DNA from: an uncultured Bacteriovoracaceae bacterium
GTDB lineage: Bacteria; Bdellovibrionota; Bacteriovoracia; Bacteriovoracales; Bacteriovoracaceae
DNA length: 5,168 nucleotides
Direction: 5' to 3'
NCBI GenBank assembly: GCA_937952395.1
Contig: CALFYV010000492.1
Coordinates: forward strand, 1-5,168
The notes beneath the pieces were generated by a model that was not told the DNA's origin, did no database searches, and saw only the letters and a list, made by a program, of their open reading frames with translations. Shown here piece by piece: positions 1-5,168 of this stretch (position 1 is the first letter of the stretch; every line of letters starts with the position of its first letter). The position numbers were made by a program, and so were the translations under genes.

Positions 1-489
1 TCAAGCATTCCTAATATTGATATGTTCCGTTTTGGACGAAGTGCCAGGATGTTTAGAATCTTTCGCCTCTTACGTTATTTCAAATCAGCTAAAGTTATTA
101 TTGAAACCGTTGGCAGAAAAAAACAACAGTCTTCTTTCTTGGCCATGCTTCTAACCGCCATCTTTTTAACTCTTATATCATCGATGGCCATCCTTCATTT
201 TGAGACAAGCGCTGCCTCTAATATTAAAACAGCAGAAGACGCCGTCTGGTGGTCCTTCGTAACCATGACCACAGTTGGTTACGGTGACTATTACCCCGTA
301 ACCACAGAAGGACGAATCATCGCTGCAGTACTCATGGTATTTGGTGTCGGTCTATTTGGAACCTTTACCGCCATGATTGCCAGCTGGTTTGTGAAAAGGG
401 ACGAGCGTCATACTAACCACGAACTGATTGAGCTGCATAAGCGCCTAGATGTCATAGAAGATGAAATTAAAAAGAAAAATGCCGCCTAA
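1..489 (+). CDS. Voltage-gated potassium channel, C-terminal part (5' end outside window)
   Basis: The frame is open from base 1 and gives 162 visible residues, so the start and segments S1-S3 lie upstream; the ATG at 22 is internal. The visible part begins with an S4 voltage sensor: positive residues fall at every third position (R10, R13, R16, R19, R22, R25, K28). An S4-S5 linker follows, then S5 (about 47-69), a pore helix with WWSFVTMT, the potassium selectivity filter TVGYGD (bases 271-288), S6 (about 101-124) and a short charged helix (about 125-159) that may be a coiled coil for tetramer assembly. The TVGYGD filter and the regular S4 arginines are known hallmarks of Kv channels, so an inner-membrane, voltage-gated, K+-selective channel is a firm call. 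Physiological role and symbol cannot be given. No terminator is visible before the ArsR module 30 bases downstream, so read-through is possible. GC content is higher than in the 1123-4558 genes. Confidence 0.93.
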   Translation, partial: SSIPNIDMFRFGRSARMFRIFRLLRYFKSAKVIIETVGRKKQQSSFLAMLLTAIFLTLISSMAILHFETSAASNIKTAEDAVWWSFVTMTTVGYGDYYPVTTEGRIIAAVLMVFGVGLFGTFTAMIASWFVKRDERHTNHELIELHKRLDVIEDEIKKKNAA

Positions 490-516
490 CTACCTAAATT
501 TATAGCTATTCTACAA

Positions 517-542
517 TTTACTTGCATAGAAATGCAAATATA
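517..542. promoter_or_regulatory. Upstream operator-like inverted repeat (imperfect copy)
   Basis: The arms TTTACTTGCA (517-526) and TGCAAATATA (533-542) flank a 6-bp spacer. The core ACTTGCA/TGCAAAT has one mismatch as a dyad, and each arm matches the perfect downstream palindrome (557-582) at 8 of 10 positions. The centres of the two sites are exactly 40 bp apart, close to four helical turns, so two repressor dimers could sit on nearly the same DNA face. It is probably a second binding site for the ArsR-type regulator at 580; this is inference from symmetry and position. A weaker alternative promoter, TTTACT (517-522), 16 bp, TATAGC (539-544), would overlap this site. Confidence 0.6.
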
Positions 543-544
543 GC

Positions 545-573
545 TTGAGTTCTTTTCATACTTGCACGATAAT
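545..573 (+). promoter_or_regulatory. Sigma70-like promoter of the arsR-type gene
   Basis: TTGAGT (545-550, 4 of 6 to TTGACA) and GATAAT (568-573, 5 of 6 to TATAAT) are separated by 17 bp. The predicted transcription start is near base 580, which is the A of the ArsR ATG, so the message would be leaderless or nearly so. This fits the absence of a Shine-Dalgarno before that ATG. The -10 box lies in the spacer of the perfect palindrome, so a bound repressor would directly block RNA polymerase. Confidence 0.55.
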
Positions 574-582
574 GCAAGTATG
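557..582. promoter_or_regulatory. Perfect 10-bp palindrome, likely ArsR-type autorepression operator
   Basis: CATACTTGCA (557-566) and TGCAAGTATG (573-582) are exact reverse complements separated by the 6 bases CGATAA. The dyad covers the -10 box GATAAT and ends on the ATG start codon at 580-582. ArsR/SmtB repressors are known to bind such inverted repeats over their own promoters as dimers and to leave DNA when metal binds, so autoregulation is very likely. If transcription enters from upstream, the same sequence could fold into a 10-bp RNA hairpin that hides the start codon. Confidence 0.75.
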
Positions 583-882
583 AAGAAAAAAGACATAGAA
601 AAACTTAGTGATCTCTTTAAAGTACTTTCAGACCCCAATCGACTGAACTTGATTGCTCATTTATGTCGCTGTCGCGAAGCTAACGTAGGTGAACTCTCTA
701 AGTGCTGCTCGATTGATCTTTCGGTAGTCAGTCGACACCTATCGAAATTAAAACAAACGGGGATCTTGGGTGCTTCAAAAAAAGGAAAAGAAGTTTTTTA
801 TGACTTGAAGGCTTCAGATCTAGCTGGAATGTTACGCGAGCTCGCTGATGAAATTGAAGAATCTACAAATTGCTGTCGTTAG
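580..882 (+). CDS. ArsR/SmtB-family metal-sensing transcriptional repressor
   Basis: A 100-residue winged-helix protein, normal length for the family. It opens with an ArsR-type helix (LFKVLSDPNRLNLIAHL, 12-28), then the helix-turn-helix (about 36-58) with recognition helix DLSVVSRHLSKLKQTGIL, then a beta wing with GKEVFYDL (69-76) and a C-terminal dimer helix. Six cysteines come in three groups: C29/C31 (CRC), C42/C43 at the start of the recognition region, and C98/C99 at the C-terminal end, giving possible thiolate ligands for a soft metal or As(III)/Sb(III). The classical ELCVCDL box is not present as such; the local sequence is ELSKCCSID. The ATG at 580 is preferred over the in-frame TTG at 562, because the TTG would put the operator inside the coding region and has no Shine-Dalgarno; the ATG also lacks one but fits a leaderless start. 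The cysteine-rich peptide gene begins 16 bases after the stop, suggesting a metal-derepressed operon. The inducing metal is not determined. Confidence 0.92.
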   Translation: MKKKDIEKLSDLFKVLSDPNRLNLIAHLCRCREANVGELSKCCSIDLSVVSRHLSKLKQTGILGASKKGKEVFYDLKASDLAGMLRELADEIEESTNCCR

Positions 883-887
883 ACAGC

Positions 888-893
888 AGGAGG
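888..893 (+). promoter_or_regulatory. Strong Shine-Dalgarno for the cysteine-rich micro-ORF
   Basis: A perfect AGGAGG lies 5 bases before the ATG at 899. It is the only strong ribosome binding site in the window and is the main reason to accept the very small downstream ORF as a gene. It would favour high production of the peptide relative to the regulator, which has no such site. Confidence 0.85.
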
Positions 894-898
894 TTATC

Positions 899-985
899 AT
901 GAGCGAAAAAACTAAACCTAGTGAAGAACAATCAAACTGCTCTTGCAAATGTTGTTGCTCTTGTTCTTGCACTTGTAAAAACTAA
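899..985 (+). CDS. 28-residue cysteine-rich peptide, metallothionein-like (candidate new family)
   Basis: The ATG at 899 opens a 28-codon frame ending in TAA at 983-985. The first half is polar and charged (MSEKTKPSEEQSN); the second half carries the motif CSCKCCCSCSCTC (residues 14-26), with 8 cysteines at 14, 16, 18, 19, 20, 22, 24 and 26, then KN. There are no histidines or aromatic residues and no signal peptide, so it should be cytoplasmic. Dense CxC and CCC clusters are typical of metallothioneins, which bind Cu(I), Zn(II), Cd(II) or similar ions through thiolates; the size resembles the very short fungal copper metallothioneins rather than the longer known bacterial ones. Support for a real gene comes from the perfect Shine-Dalgarno, the position 16 bases after a cysteine-rich ArsR-type regulator, and the terminator starting 6 bases after the stop. 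It probably chelates the metal sensed by that regulator. An alternative is a metallochaperone or regulatory peptide. No specific family is recognised. Confidence 0.8.
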   Translation: MSEKTKPSEEQSNCSCKCCCSCSCTCKN

Positions 986-991
986 AAAAAT

Positions 992-1019
992 GGGGGGAGT
1001 CAGCTCCCCTCTTTATTTT
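992..1019 (+). terminator. Rho-independent terminator of the ArsR/cysteine-rich peptide operon
   Basis: A GC-rich stem pairs GGGGGGAG (992-999) with CTCCCCTC (1004-1011), with one G-U pair and a TCAG loop. It is followed by CTTTATTTTC, a T-rich tail. It begins 6 bases after the micro-ORF stop. A run of seven A residues upstream (984-990) would make it partly active on the other strand too. Confidence 0.85.
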
Positions 1020-1110
1020 CAATCTTTATACTTAATACAATATCTAAAAGCCTCTTGGTCAAGAATCCTAAGCCCGAAAATGCCCTCTATTAAGCACTTG
1101 TTCTCGCTTG
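1020..1110. other. Intergenic stretch with no supported gene
   Basis: About 90 bases lie between the terminator and the presumed -10 of the sensor gene. TACAATA occurs at 1036-1042 and again at 1111-1117, and CTTAATA (1031-1037) is the inverse of TATTAAG (1088-1094). The plus-strand open frame running through here overlaps the micro-ORF and terminator and is not coding-like. On the minus strand several frames read as protein-like over short distances, but none has a convincing start and stop. Confidence 0.4.
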
Positions 1111-1116
1111 TACAAT
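1111..1116 (+). promoter_or_regulatory. Possible -10 box for the sensor/transporter unit
   Basis: TACAAT (5 of 6 to TATAAT) lies exactly 6 bases before the A of the ATG at 1123, the same distance as GATAAT before the ArsR ATG. No good -35 is seen at the usual distance, so this is weak; if real, the transcript would again be nearly leaderless. Confidence 0.3.
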
Positions 1117-1122
1117 AAAGGA

Positions 1123-2277
1123 ATGAGTTCCATAAAATTCTACCTTTTTTCTAGGTTTTTAGGTGTGGTCATTTGTCAGTTGCTCATCGCATTTGTCATC
1201 ACTTGGAATTATGTAACAGGAGATATGCTACAGCAAGAAATTGATGAAAGCTTCAATGAACTTAAAGCTATAAGCGAAAATATTCATAATTTTTATTTTA
1301 GACAAGCAAGTGAAATTGAAACCATTTCAAAGCACTCTGATTTTTCTATCAATAATAAAAAGAAATCCATTGAGCTTTTGGAAAACCATCTCAATATTCG
1401 AAAAATTATTGCTTCTGTTCATTATTACTCCGCTAAAGGAGACTTCGCATTTTTAGCAAAAGCTAATAACGTACCTGATTATACCGTTGAAAAAAACTAT
1501 AACAAACATCACGATAAAACTTTTATTCGTTATTTTGAAAAAACACGGAAAGAGAAAGAAATAATTTTTACTAGCCCACTGTATACAAGGACGAAAGTTT
1601 TTTATCATATTGGTTTTGTCCCAGTCTTCAAAAAAAACTCTAAAGAACTTGAAGGGATCCTATCCTTTGCTTTTTTCCCTAATATGAATCCTTTCAATAC
1701 TTCATTTCGAGGACTGGCCCTAAACAACAATAATTTTCTAGTCCTTACTGATAAAGAAGCTAATATTATTTCAGCAAATGGGATTAAAAATGAAGATGTA
1801 AAAGAGAAATTAGTTCACTTTATAGAAAACCGAGGTGTAACCAAAGATAATCCTTTTAATTATAAGACAAAAGAAATTGATAAATTAAAGTATCAAATTG
1901 GAAAAGAAGACTATTTTTTTATTTCAATTCAAGTACCAGACCTTCCCTTCATTGCTCTCTTGGGACTCAATCAAAAAATAGTAGATAAACAGATTAAACA
2001 AATCATTGATATCATGACTGTCATCTTTGCTATCAGTGCTATTATCGGTGTCTTCTTCTCCGTCATTTTCTCACGTAAAATTTCCACAGGGATTGAGGAT
2101 CTTGTTATGTCAGTAAAATCTCTGCGCAAAGATAATTTCCGTATTAACAAAAAAAATAAAATACATAAAGATTTTACAGATGCAATCGAAGAGATTGAGA
2201 ATTTATCTATCGAAATAGAGAAGGGACGTCTTTTAGGAAATTTTTGGGGCCAAGAATCTTCGTTTAAAGAAAAATAG
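1123..2277 (+). CDS. Membrane-anchored double-Cache sensor with HAMP-like tail and no output domain
   Basis: 384 residues from the ATG at 1123. An in-frame TTG at 1108 would add 5 residues but has no ribosome site; the ATG has only AAAGGA directly against it. Architecture: TM1 at about 6-30, an extracytoplasmic domain at about 31-290, TM2 at about 294-316, then a short cytoplasmic part. The extracytoplasmic part starts with a long helix (QQEIDESFNELKAISENI) and has features of a dCache sensor, including a membrane-distal module around VHYYSAKGDFAFLA and a membrane-proximal strand pattern FLVLTDKEANIISANG. After TM2, residues 317-370 resemble a HAMP or signalling helix. The protein stops soon after LLGNFWG, with no kinase, cyclase, phosphatase or methyl-accepting domain. 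Such sensors normally bind small molecules in the periplasm; the ligand here is unknown. The stop lies 1 base before the next start, so the signal may pass to the transporter encoded next. Very AT-rich. Fold assignment is by eye. Confidence 0.75.
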   Translation: MSSIKFYLFSRFLGVVICQLLIAFVITWNYVTGDMLQQEIDESFNELKAISENIHNFYFRQASEIETISKHSDFSINNKKKSIELLENHLNIRKIIASVHYYSAKGDFAFLAKANNVPDYTVEKNYNKHHDKTFIRYFEKTRKEKEIIFTSPLYTRTKVFYHIGFVPVFKKNSKELEGILSFAFFPNMNPFNTSFRGLALNNNNFLVLTDKEANIISANGIKNEDVKEKLVHFIENRGVTKDNPFNYKTKEIDKLKYQIGKEDYFFISIQVPDLPFIALLGLNQKIVDKQIKQIIDIMTVIFAISAIIGVFFSVIFSRKISTGIEDLVMSVKSLRKDNFRINKKNKIHKDFTDAIEEIENLSIEIEKGRLLGNFWGQESSFKEK

Positions 2278-2278
2278 C

Positions 2279-4558
2279 ATGTTTAATAAAGTTAGTTCTG
2301 AAAATATCGTTCTCGCAAATCTTTTCTTCCGTACCTTCGCGGTCTCACTTACTACTATTTATATCAGTGCTGTTTTTCTTATTGAAGTAGGAACTGAAAA
2401 TTGGCCACAACTTGTTCAACTCGTTCAGATATTTAGTCTTGCCCATATCTTACTTGCAGTCTATCTAAGCAAGAAATACTTCTACCTTATTCACAAAGTT
2501 ATGACCCTAATATTTGCAATTTTCATTCTGTTGTATTTAAACTCTCCTCATTCTACTTTTCTTATTACTGCAGTTGCTGCTTTAGTCTTCAGTATCGATC
2601 TGATTGGAGATATCACTTCTACTAATGCCGTAATGAAATTATTCAACATTATTTCTTATAAAAAACTAAGTTCAAAAATTGTTTTTCAAAGCACATTAGC
2701 TTCTGTTATGGCTTCCGTTACTGTCATTGCAATTCAAAGATGGGGAAATCTTTTTGTTTTTTCTGCTACGGTACTGAGCCTTAGTACTCTGCATTTTTTC
2801 ATGTTTCATATTCTTACCACGAGAGCGTTATTAAAATCCAACGAAGAAGATCATGATTTATTACAAGAGAAAGGACATCAAAAAATAAAAAGTACTCTTC
2901 GTTATGCTTTAAAAAATCCTTTGGTCCTTATGTCATTTTTTCTTATGATTTGGTCCCAAGTCGCTCGCTTTTTTTGTGATTGGCTTTATATGACTTCATC
3001 CTCGGAAATTTTTACTAATCAAGAAGAACTCTCAACCTTTTTAAGTCTGGCCAATCTCGCTGTTATGGCAATTATTATTTTACTACAACAAACTTTTTTT
3101 AATAAAATTATACGCCGTTTTTCTCCCTCTGTCATTCTAGGAATTATTCCTTTTTCCTTCCTCCTACTCAGTTCGGTAGGAATTATGAGCAAATCACCTT
3201 TACTCGGTATCTCCCTCAATTTTATTTTTATGATTACTTATAAAAGCTTTAACCTGCTGACTCTTAACTTAACTATTCAATTTTTTAATGAACAAAAAAA
3301 AGCCAGAGTTTTCTTGCTATTGAATTTCTCAATCTCAATCCTACTCTTATTCGTTAGCTCATTGATGGATATACTCAAACCTTACTTTTCATATGAACTT
3401 ATCTATATAGCTCTTATTTTTATGGGTGTCTTAGCATTTTCGATTGTTGTTCAGTTTGATAGTAAATATTTAAAAAGTTTATGGATTAACCTGAAGAAAA
3501 TGAAAAGTAACATTGACTATAACCAAAAGGTCGATTTGTTTAAAAGCAATTATCAAGATGAATCATTTCATTACTTTAATCCTCATCATTTATTTGTAGC
3601 CAATTACAACAAAAACGTCGACTACCATATTCTCAATTATTTCACAGCTCTACAACTTTTTGAAAAGGATGAGCATAAGCAAGAGTTTATTGCACTTTTT
3701 TATGCCGAGGTGAGAAGTGAATTTGAAAAACTTTTATTAGTAGTAAATACTTATCTTTTTGCAAAAAATATCAAACTTTTTCAAGAAGCGATCATCGCTC
3801 ATAAATCTTTATTGAAAAGTACAAAAATAGAGGAGAAAGAAAAAGCTCTTCAAATTTTTGCCCTAATCGATACACCATATTTCCGAAAATTACTTAAAGA
3901 AAATTTGAACACAACCGAATCATTGCTAAAAAAATATGCCCATAAAACTATTTTACTAAAAGATATTACTGACCATGCTCGTTACCAAGCAAGTCAGGCA
4001 CATAATTTGCTCACAATCTTTGCGGAGCTCAACTGGGAATACCTGAACCAAGAGTTGCAGGAAAAACTAAAACTACTATTACAAAAACCTTACCATCGCT
4101 CTTTAAAGGAATTATGTATAATCCTTTCTCGTGAGGAGATGATAACTTCAAAAGTCGAACTGCTTGAAAGTTTTGATATTCATAAGATGAACTTCAACCT
4201 CGAACAGCTTATTCAAAAATATTTAAACTCTGACCTCGAAAAAAGATTTGAGCTGCAGTATATGCTAAGTCAAATTACGCCAGAGGAAAAAACAAGAACT
4301 ATAGTTAATCAGCTTCTAAAAACTCACTTGAAGAAAAATAAAATAAACACAACTGATCGACGAGAAGTCATTTCCCTACTCTATTTAATTGAATGGCTTA
4401 ATATTACAAACAAAGAATACTCTTATGTCACTCAATCTATCCACGACTATGAGTCTCTTTCCGATGATGAGAAGCTATTTTGGAAAGATTTCCACTTAGA
4501 ATTTTTGAAGAAAACAGACTATAAAGAGTTTTCTAAAACTGTTTATAAAATATTATAA
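2279..4558 (+). CDS. Polytopic transporter-like protein (MFS/NTT-like) with long cytoplasmic helical tail
   Basis: 759 residues in two parts. Residues 1-395 contain about 12 hydrophobic segments (roughly 12-36, 46-64, 70-88, 92-110, 137-152, 157-178, 214-232, 254-275, 283-302, 306-325, 342-362, 371-393), with a charged central loop at about 183-210, as expected for a 6+6 MFS-type fold. Residues 396-759 are soluble, rich in Leu, Lys and Glu, and look like a series of paired helices, possibly degenerate HEAT-like repeats. Bacterial nucleotide-transporter-like proteins with HEAT tails are known, and the stretch around 325-362 has a similar shape, but no diagnostic NTT motif is recognised, so substrate and even transport activity are unproven. 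The start follows the sensor stop by 1 base and has no clear Shine-Dalgarno, pointing to translational coupling. The pair probably forms a membrane complex in which the sensor acts on the soluble tail. No clear terminator follows. AT-rich compared with the flanking genes. Confidence 0.7.
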   Translation: MFNKVSSENIVLANLFFRTFAVSLTTIYISAVFLIEVGTENWPQLVQLVQIFSLAHILLAVYLSKKYFYLIHKVMTLIFAIFILLYLNSPHSTFLITAVAALVFSIDLIGDITSTNAVMKLFNIISYKKLSSKIVFQSTLASVMASVTVIAIQRWGNLFVFSATVLSLSTLHFFMFHILTTRALLKSNEEDHDLLQEKGHQKIKSTLRYALKNPLVLMSFFLMIWSQVARFFCDWLYMTSSSEIFTNQEELSTFLSLANLAVMAIIILLQQTFFNKIIRRFSPSVILGIIPFSFLLLSSVGIMSKSPLLGISLNFIFMITYKSFNLLTLNLTIQFFNEQKKARVFLLLNFSISILLLFVSSLMDILKPYFSYELIYIALIFMGVLAFSIVVQFDSKYLKSLWINLKKMKSNIDYNQKVDLFKSNYQDESFHYFNPHHLFVANYNKNVDYHILNYFTALQLFEKDEHKQEFIALFYAEVRSEFEKLLLVVNTYLFAKNIKLFQEAIIAHKSLLKSTKIEEKEKALQIFALIDTPYFRKLLKENLNTTESLLKKYAHKTILLKDITDHARYQASQAHNLLTIFAELNWEYLNQELQEKLKLLLQKPYHRSLKELCIILSREEMITSKVELLESFDIHKMNFNLEQLIQKYLNSDLEKRFELQYMLSQITPEEKTRTIVNQLLKTHLKKNKINTTDRREVISLLYLIEWLNITNKEYSYVTQSIHDYESLSDDEKLFWKDFHLEFLKKTDYKEFSKTVYKIL

Positions 4559-4633
4559 AACTGCCAAATGATCTTCTCCACGCGTCTCTTGAAACTTAAT
4601 GCCTGGTAAGGCATAAATCCAATTGAATCCGCA
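4553..4633 (-). pseudogene. Possible 3' remnant of a lost gene (about 26 codons, no start)
   Basis: On the minus strand, 26 codons from 4633 down to a TAA at 4553-4555 read as a plausible protein C-terminus, with CGFNWIYALPGIKFQETRG followed by EDHLAVL. The frame is closed upstream by a TAA in the A-rich stretch near 4645, and no start codon is usable, so it is not an intact gene. The tail overlaps the last codons of the 759-residue gene by 6 bases. GC of the surrounding 60 bases is about 43 percent by hand count, like the flanking genes and unlike the AT-rich unit. It could be the end of a gene cut when the AT-rich pair arrived, or chance. Confidence 0.3.
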
Positions 4634-4671
4634 GTAAGTTTTTTATTATAATATTCGTAAGTAGGTCTTAG

Positions 4672-5168
4672 TCAAGCATTAAAGCCCCGATTCTTCTTCA
4701 ATAACCAAGTTCCTAAAACACTTAATCCCGCAAAAATAATAATCACTGGTAAGAAACCATGAGCATCTAGAAATTGCCCAACCGTATAAGTACTAAAAGA
4801 TTCACATAAATTTGTCATCGCCATGAGTATACTAAATTCAAAGGCGGCAAGCATCTTACTGGTTTTTGACATTAAGAAAGCATAAAGACTTGATGTTAAA
4901 AAACCAATACATAAATAAAAAAGAAGCAAAACAGATATAATAGCTAAATGCATTTGAGATTTATCAAATAAGAAAGCTAGAATGATTGAGCTAGCAGCTG
5001 TCGCGATAATCGCCCACGTAAGAACTTGCTCTTTTCCTTTCTTATCTGATGTATAACCACCCAGCAAAGAGCCGATGGTCATTAACAAGGGAACACCTAA
5101 AGCATAAATCCAGCTGCGCCATTCAGAGCTGATGGATTTCTTTACCAGGGTTGCACTGGCCAGTCCGG
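4672..5168 (-). CDS. MFS transporter, C-terminal half (5' end outside window)
   Basis: The frame stays open from the right edge (first full codon at 5166) to a TGA at 4672-4674, giving 164 visible residues; the TTG at 5088 is internal. Five membrane segments are visible (about 18-38, 48-67, 73-97, 107-131, 138-156), read as TM8-TM12 of a 12-TM protein. Between the first two lies GGYTSDKKGKEQ, which fits the conserved MFS loop motif (G-x-x-x-D-x-x-G-x-x) in the second half of the fold. The C-terminus LLKKNRGFNA is a normal cytoplasmic end. The general pattern, with polar residues in TM11 (FEFSILMAMTNLCESFSTY), resembles the AmpG/PAT branch of the superfamily, but this is a weak sub-family guess and the substrate is unknown. 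It is convergent with the 759-residue gene, with no clear terminator between them. Confidence 0.85.
   Translation of the reverse strand, partial: GLASATLVKKSISSEWRSWIYALGVPLLMTIGSLLGGYTSDKKGKEQVLTWAIIATAASSIILAFLFDKSQMHLAIISVLLLFYLCIGFLTSSLYAFLMSKTSKMLAAFEFSILMAMTNLCESFSTYTVGQFLDAHGFLPVIIIFAGLSVLGTWLLKKNRGFNA

Noticed and set aside
562..579. TTG at 562 as the ArsR start
   Set aside because: It lies inside the left arm of the palindrome, upstream of the -10 box, with no Shine-Dalgarno; a transcript from the best promoter would not contain it.
930..975. CTTGCA half-sites resembling the operator core inside the micro-ORF
   Set aside because: They come from repeated Ser-Cys and Cys codons (TCT TGC) and do not form a dyad with 6-bp spacing.
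921..1118. Plus-strand open frame of 65 codons starting with GTG
   Set aside because: It overlaps the cysteine-rich micro-ORF in another frame, has no ribosome site, runs through the terminator hairpin and has no protein-like pattern.
3019..3219. Minus-strand open frame of 66 codons
   Set aside because: It lies entirely inside the membrane part of the 759-residue gene and reads as the antisense shadow of hydrophobic codons, rich in Arg and Lys, with no support of its own.
4599..4614. Hairpin ATGCCT-GGTA-AGGCAT as a terminator
   Set aside because: The stem is only 6 bp, no T-run follows on either strand, and it lies inside the possible coding remnant; probably chance.
4644..4653. 10-bp palindrome TATTATAATA
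   Set aside because: It consists only of A and T in an AT-rich spacer and is easily expected by chance; no partner site was seen.
1..5168. CRISPR arrays, tRNA or rRNA genes, insertion sequences
   Set aside because: No regularly spaced repeats, no cloverleaf-like sequence, no transposase-like frame and no terminal inverted repeats were seen on either strand.

Overview
The window looks like chromosomal DNA from a low-GC, probably Gram-negative bacterium. The gene types seen (a bacterial Kv channel, an ArsR regulator with a CRC...CC cysteine pattern, a double-Cache sensor, a transporter with a long soluble tail) would suit PVC-group or Bdellovibrionota genomes. No rRNA or phylogenetic marker is present, so this placement is a weak inference.

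Layout. Bases 1-489 hold the 3' part of a voltage-gated potassium channel gene; its 5' end is outside the window. Bases 517-985 form a compact metal-response module. Two related inverted repeats lie 40 bp apart, and the second covers a good -10 box and the start codon of a 100-residue ArsR/SmtB-type repressor. The repressor gene is followed, after a perfect Shine-Dalgarno, by a tiny gene for a 28-residue peptide with 8 cysteines that looks like a miniature metallothionein. A strong rho-independent terminator at 992-1019 closes the unit.

Bases 1123-4558 are a clearly more AT-rich, tightly coupled two-gene unit with a 1-nt gap. The first gene encodes a membrane-anchored double-Cache sensor that ends just after a HAMP-like stretch, with no output domain. 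The second encodes a 759-residue protein with about 12 membrane segments (MFS or nucleotide-transporter-like) and a soluble alpha-helical tail of about 350 residues. The likely design is a sensor acting in trans on a transporter through cytoplasmic helices. This is inference.

Bases 4553-4633 (minus strand) hold a short protein-like reading frame without a start, possibly the 3' remnant of a lost gene at the edge of the AT-rich block. Bases 4672-5168 (minus strand) hold the C-terminal half of a 12-TM MFS transporter that continues past the window and points towards the two-gene unit.

The best candidate for something undescribed is the ArsR plus micro-metallothionein operon with its paired operators. 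The second is the sensor/transporter pair.
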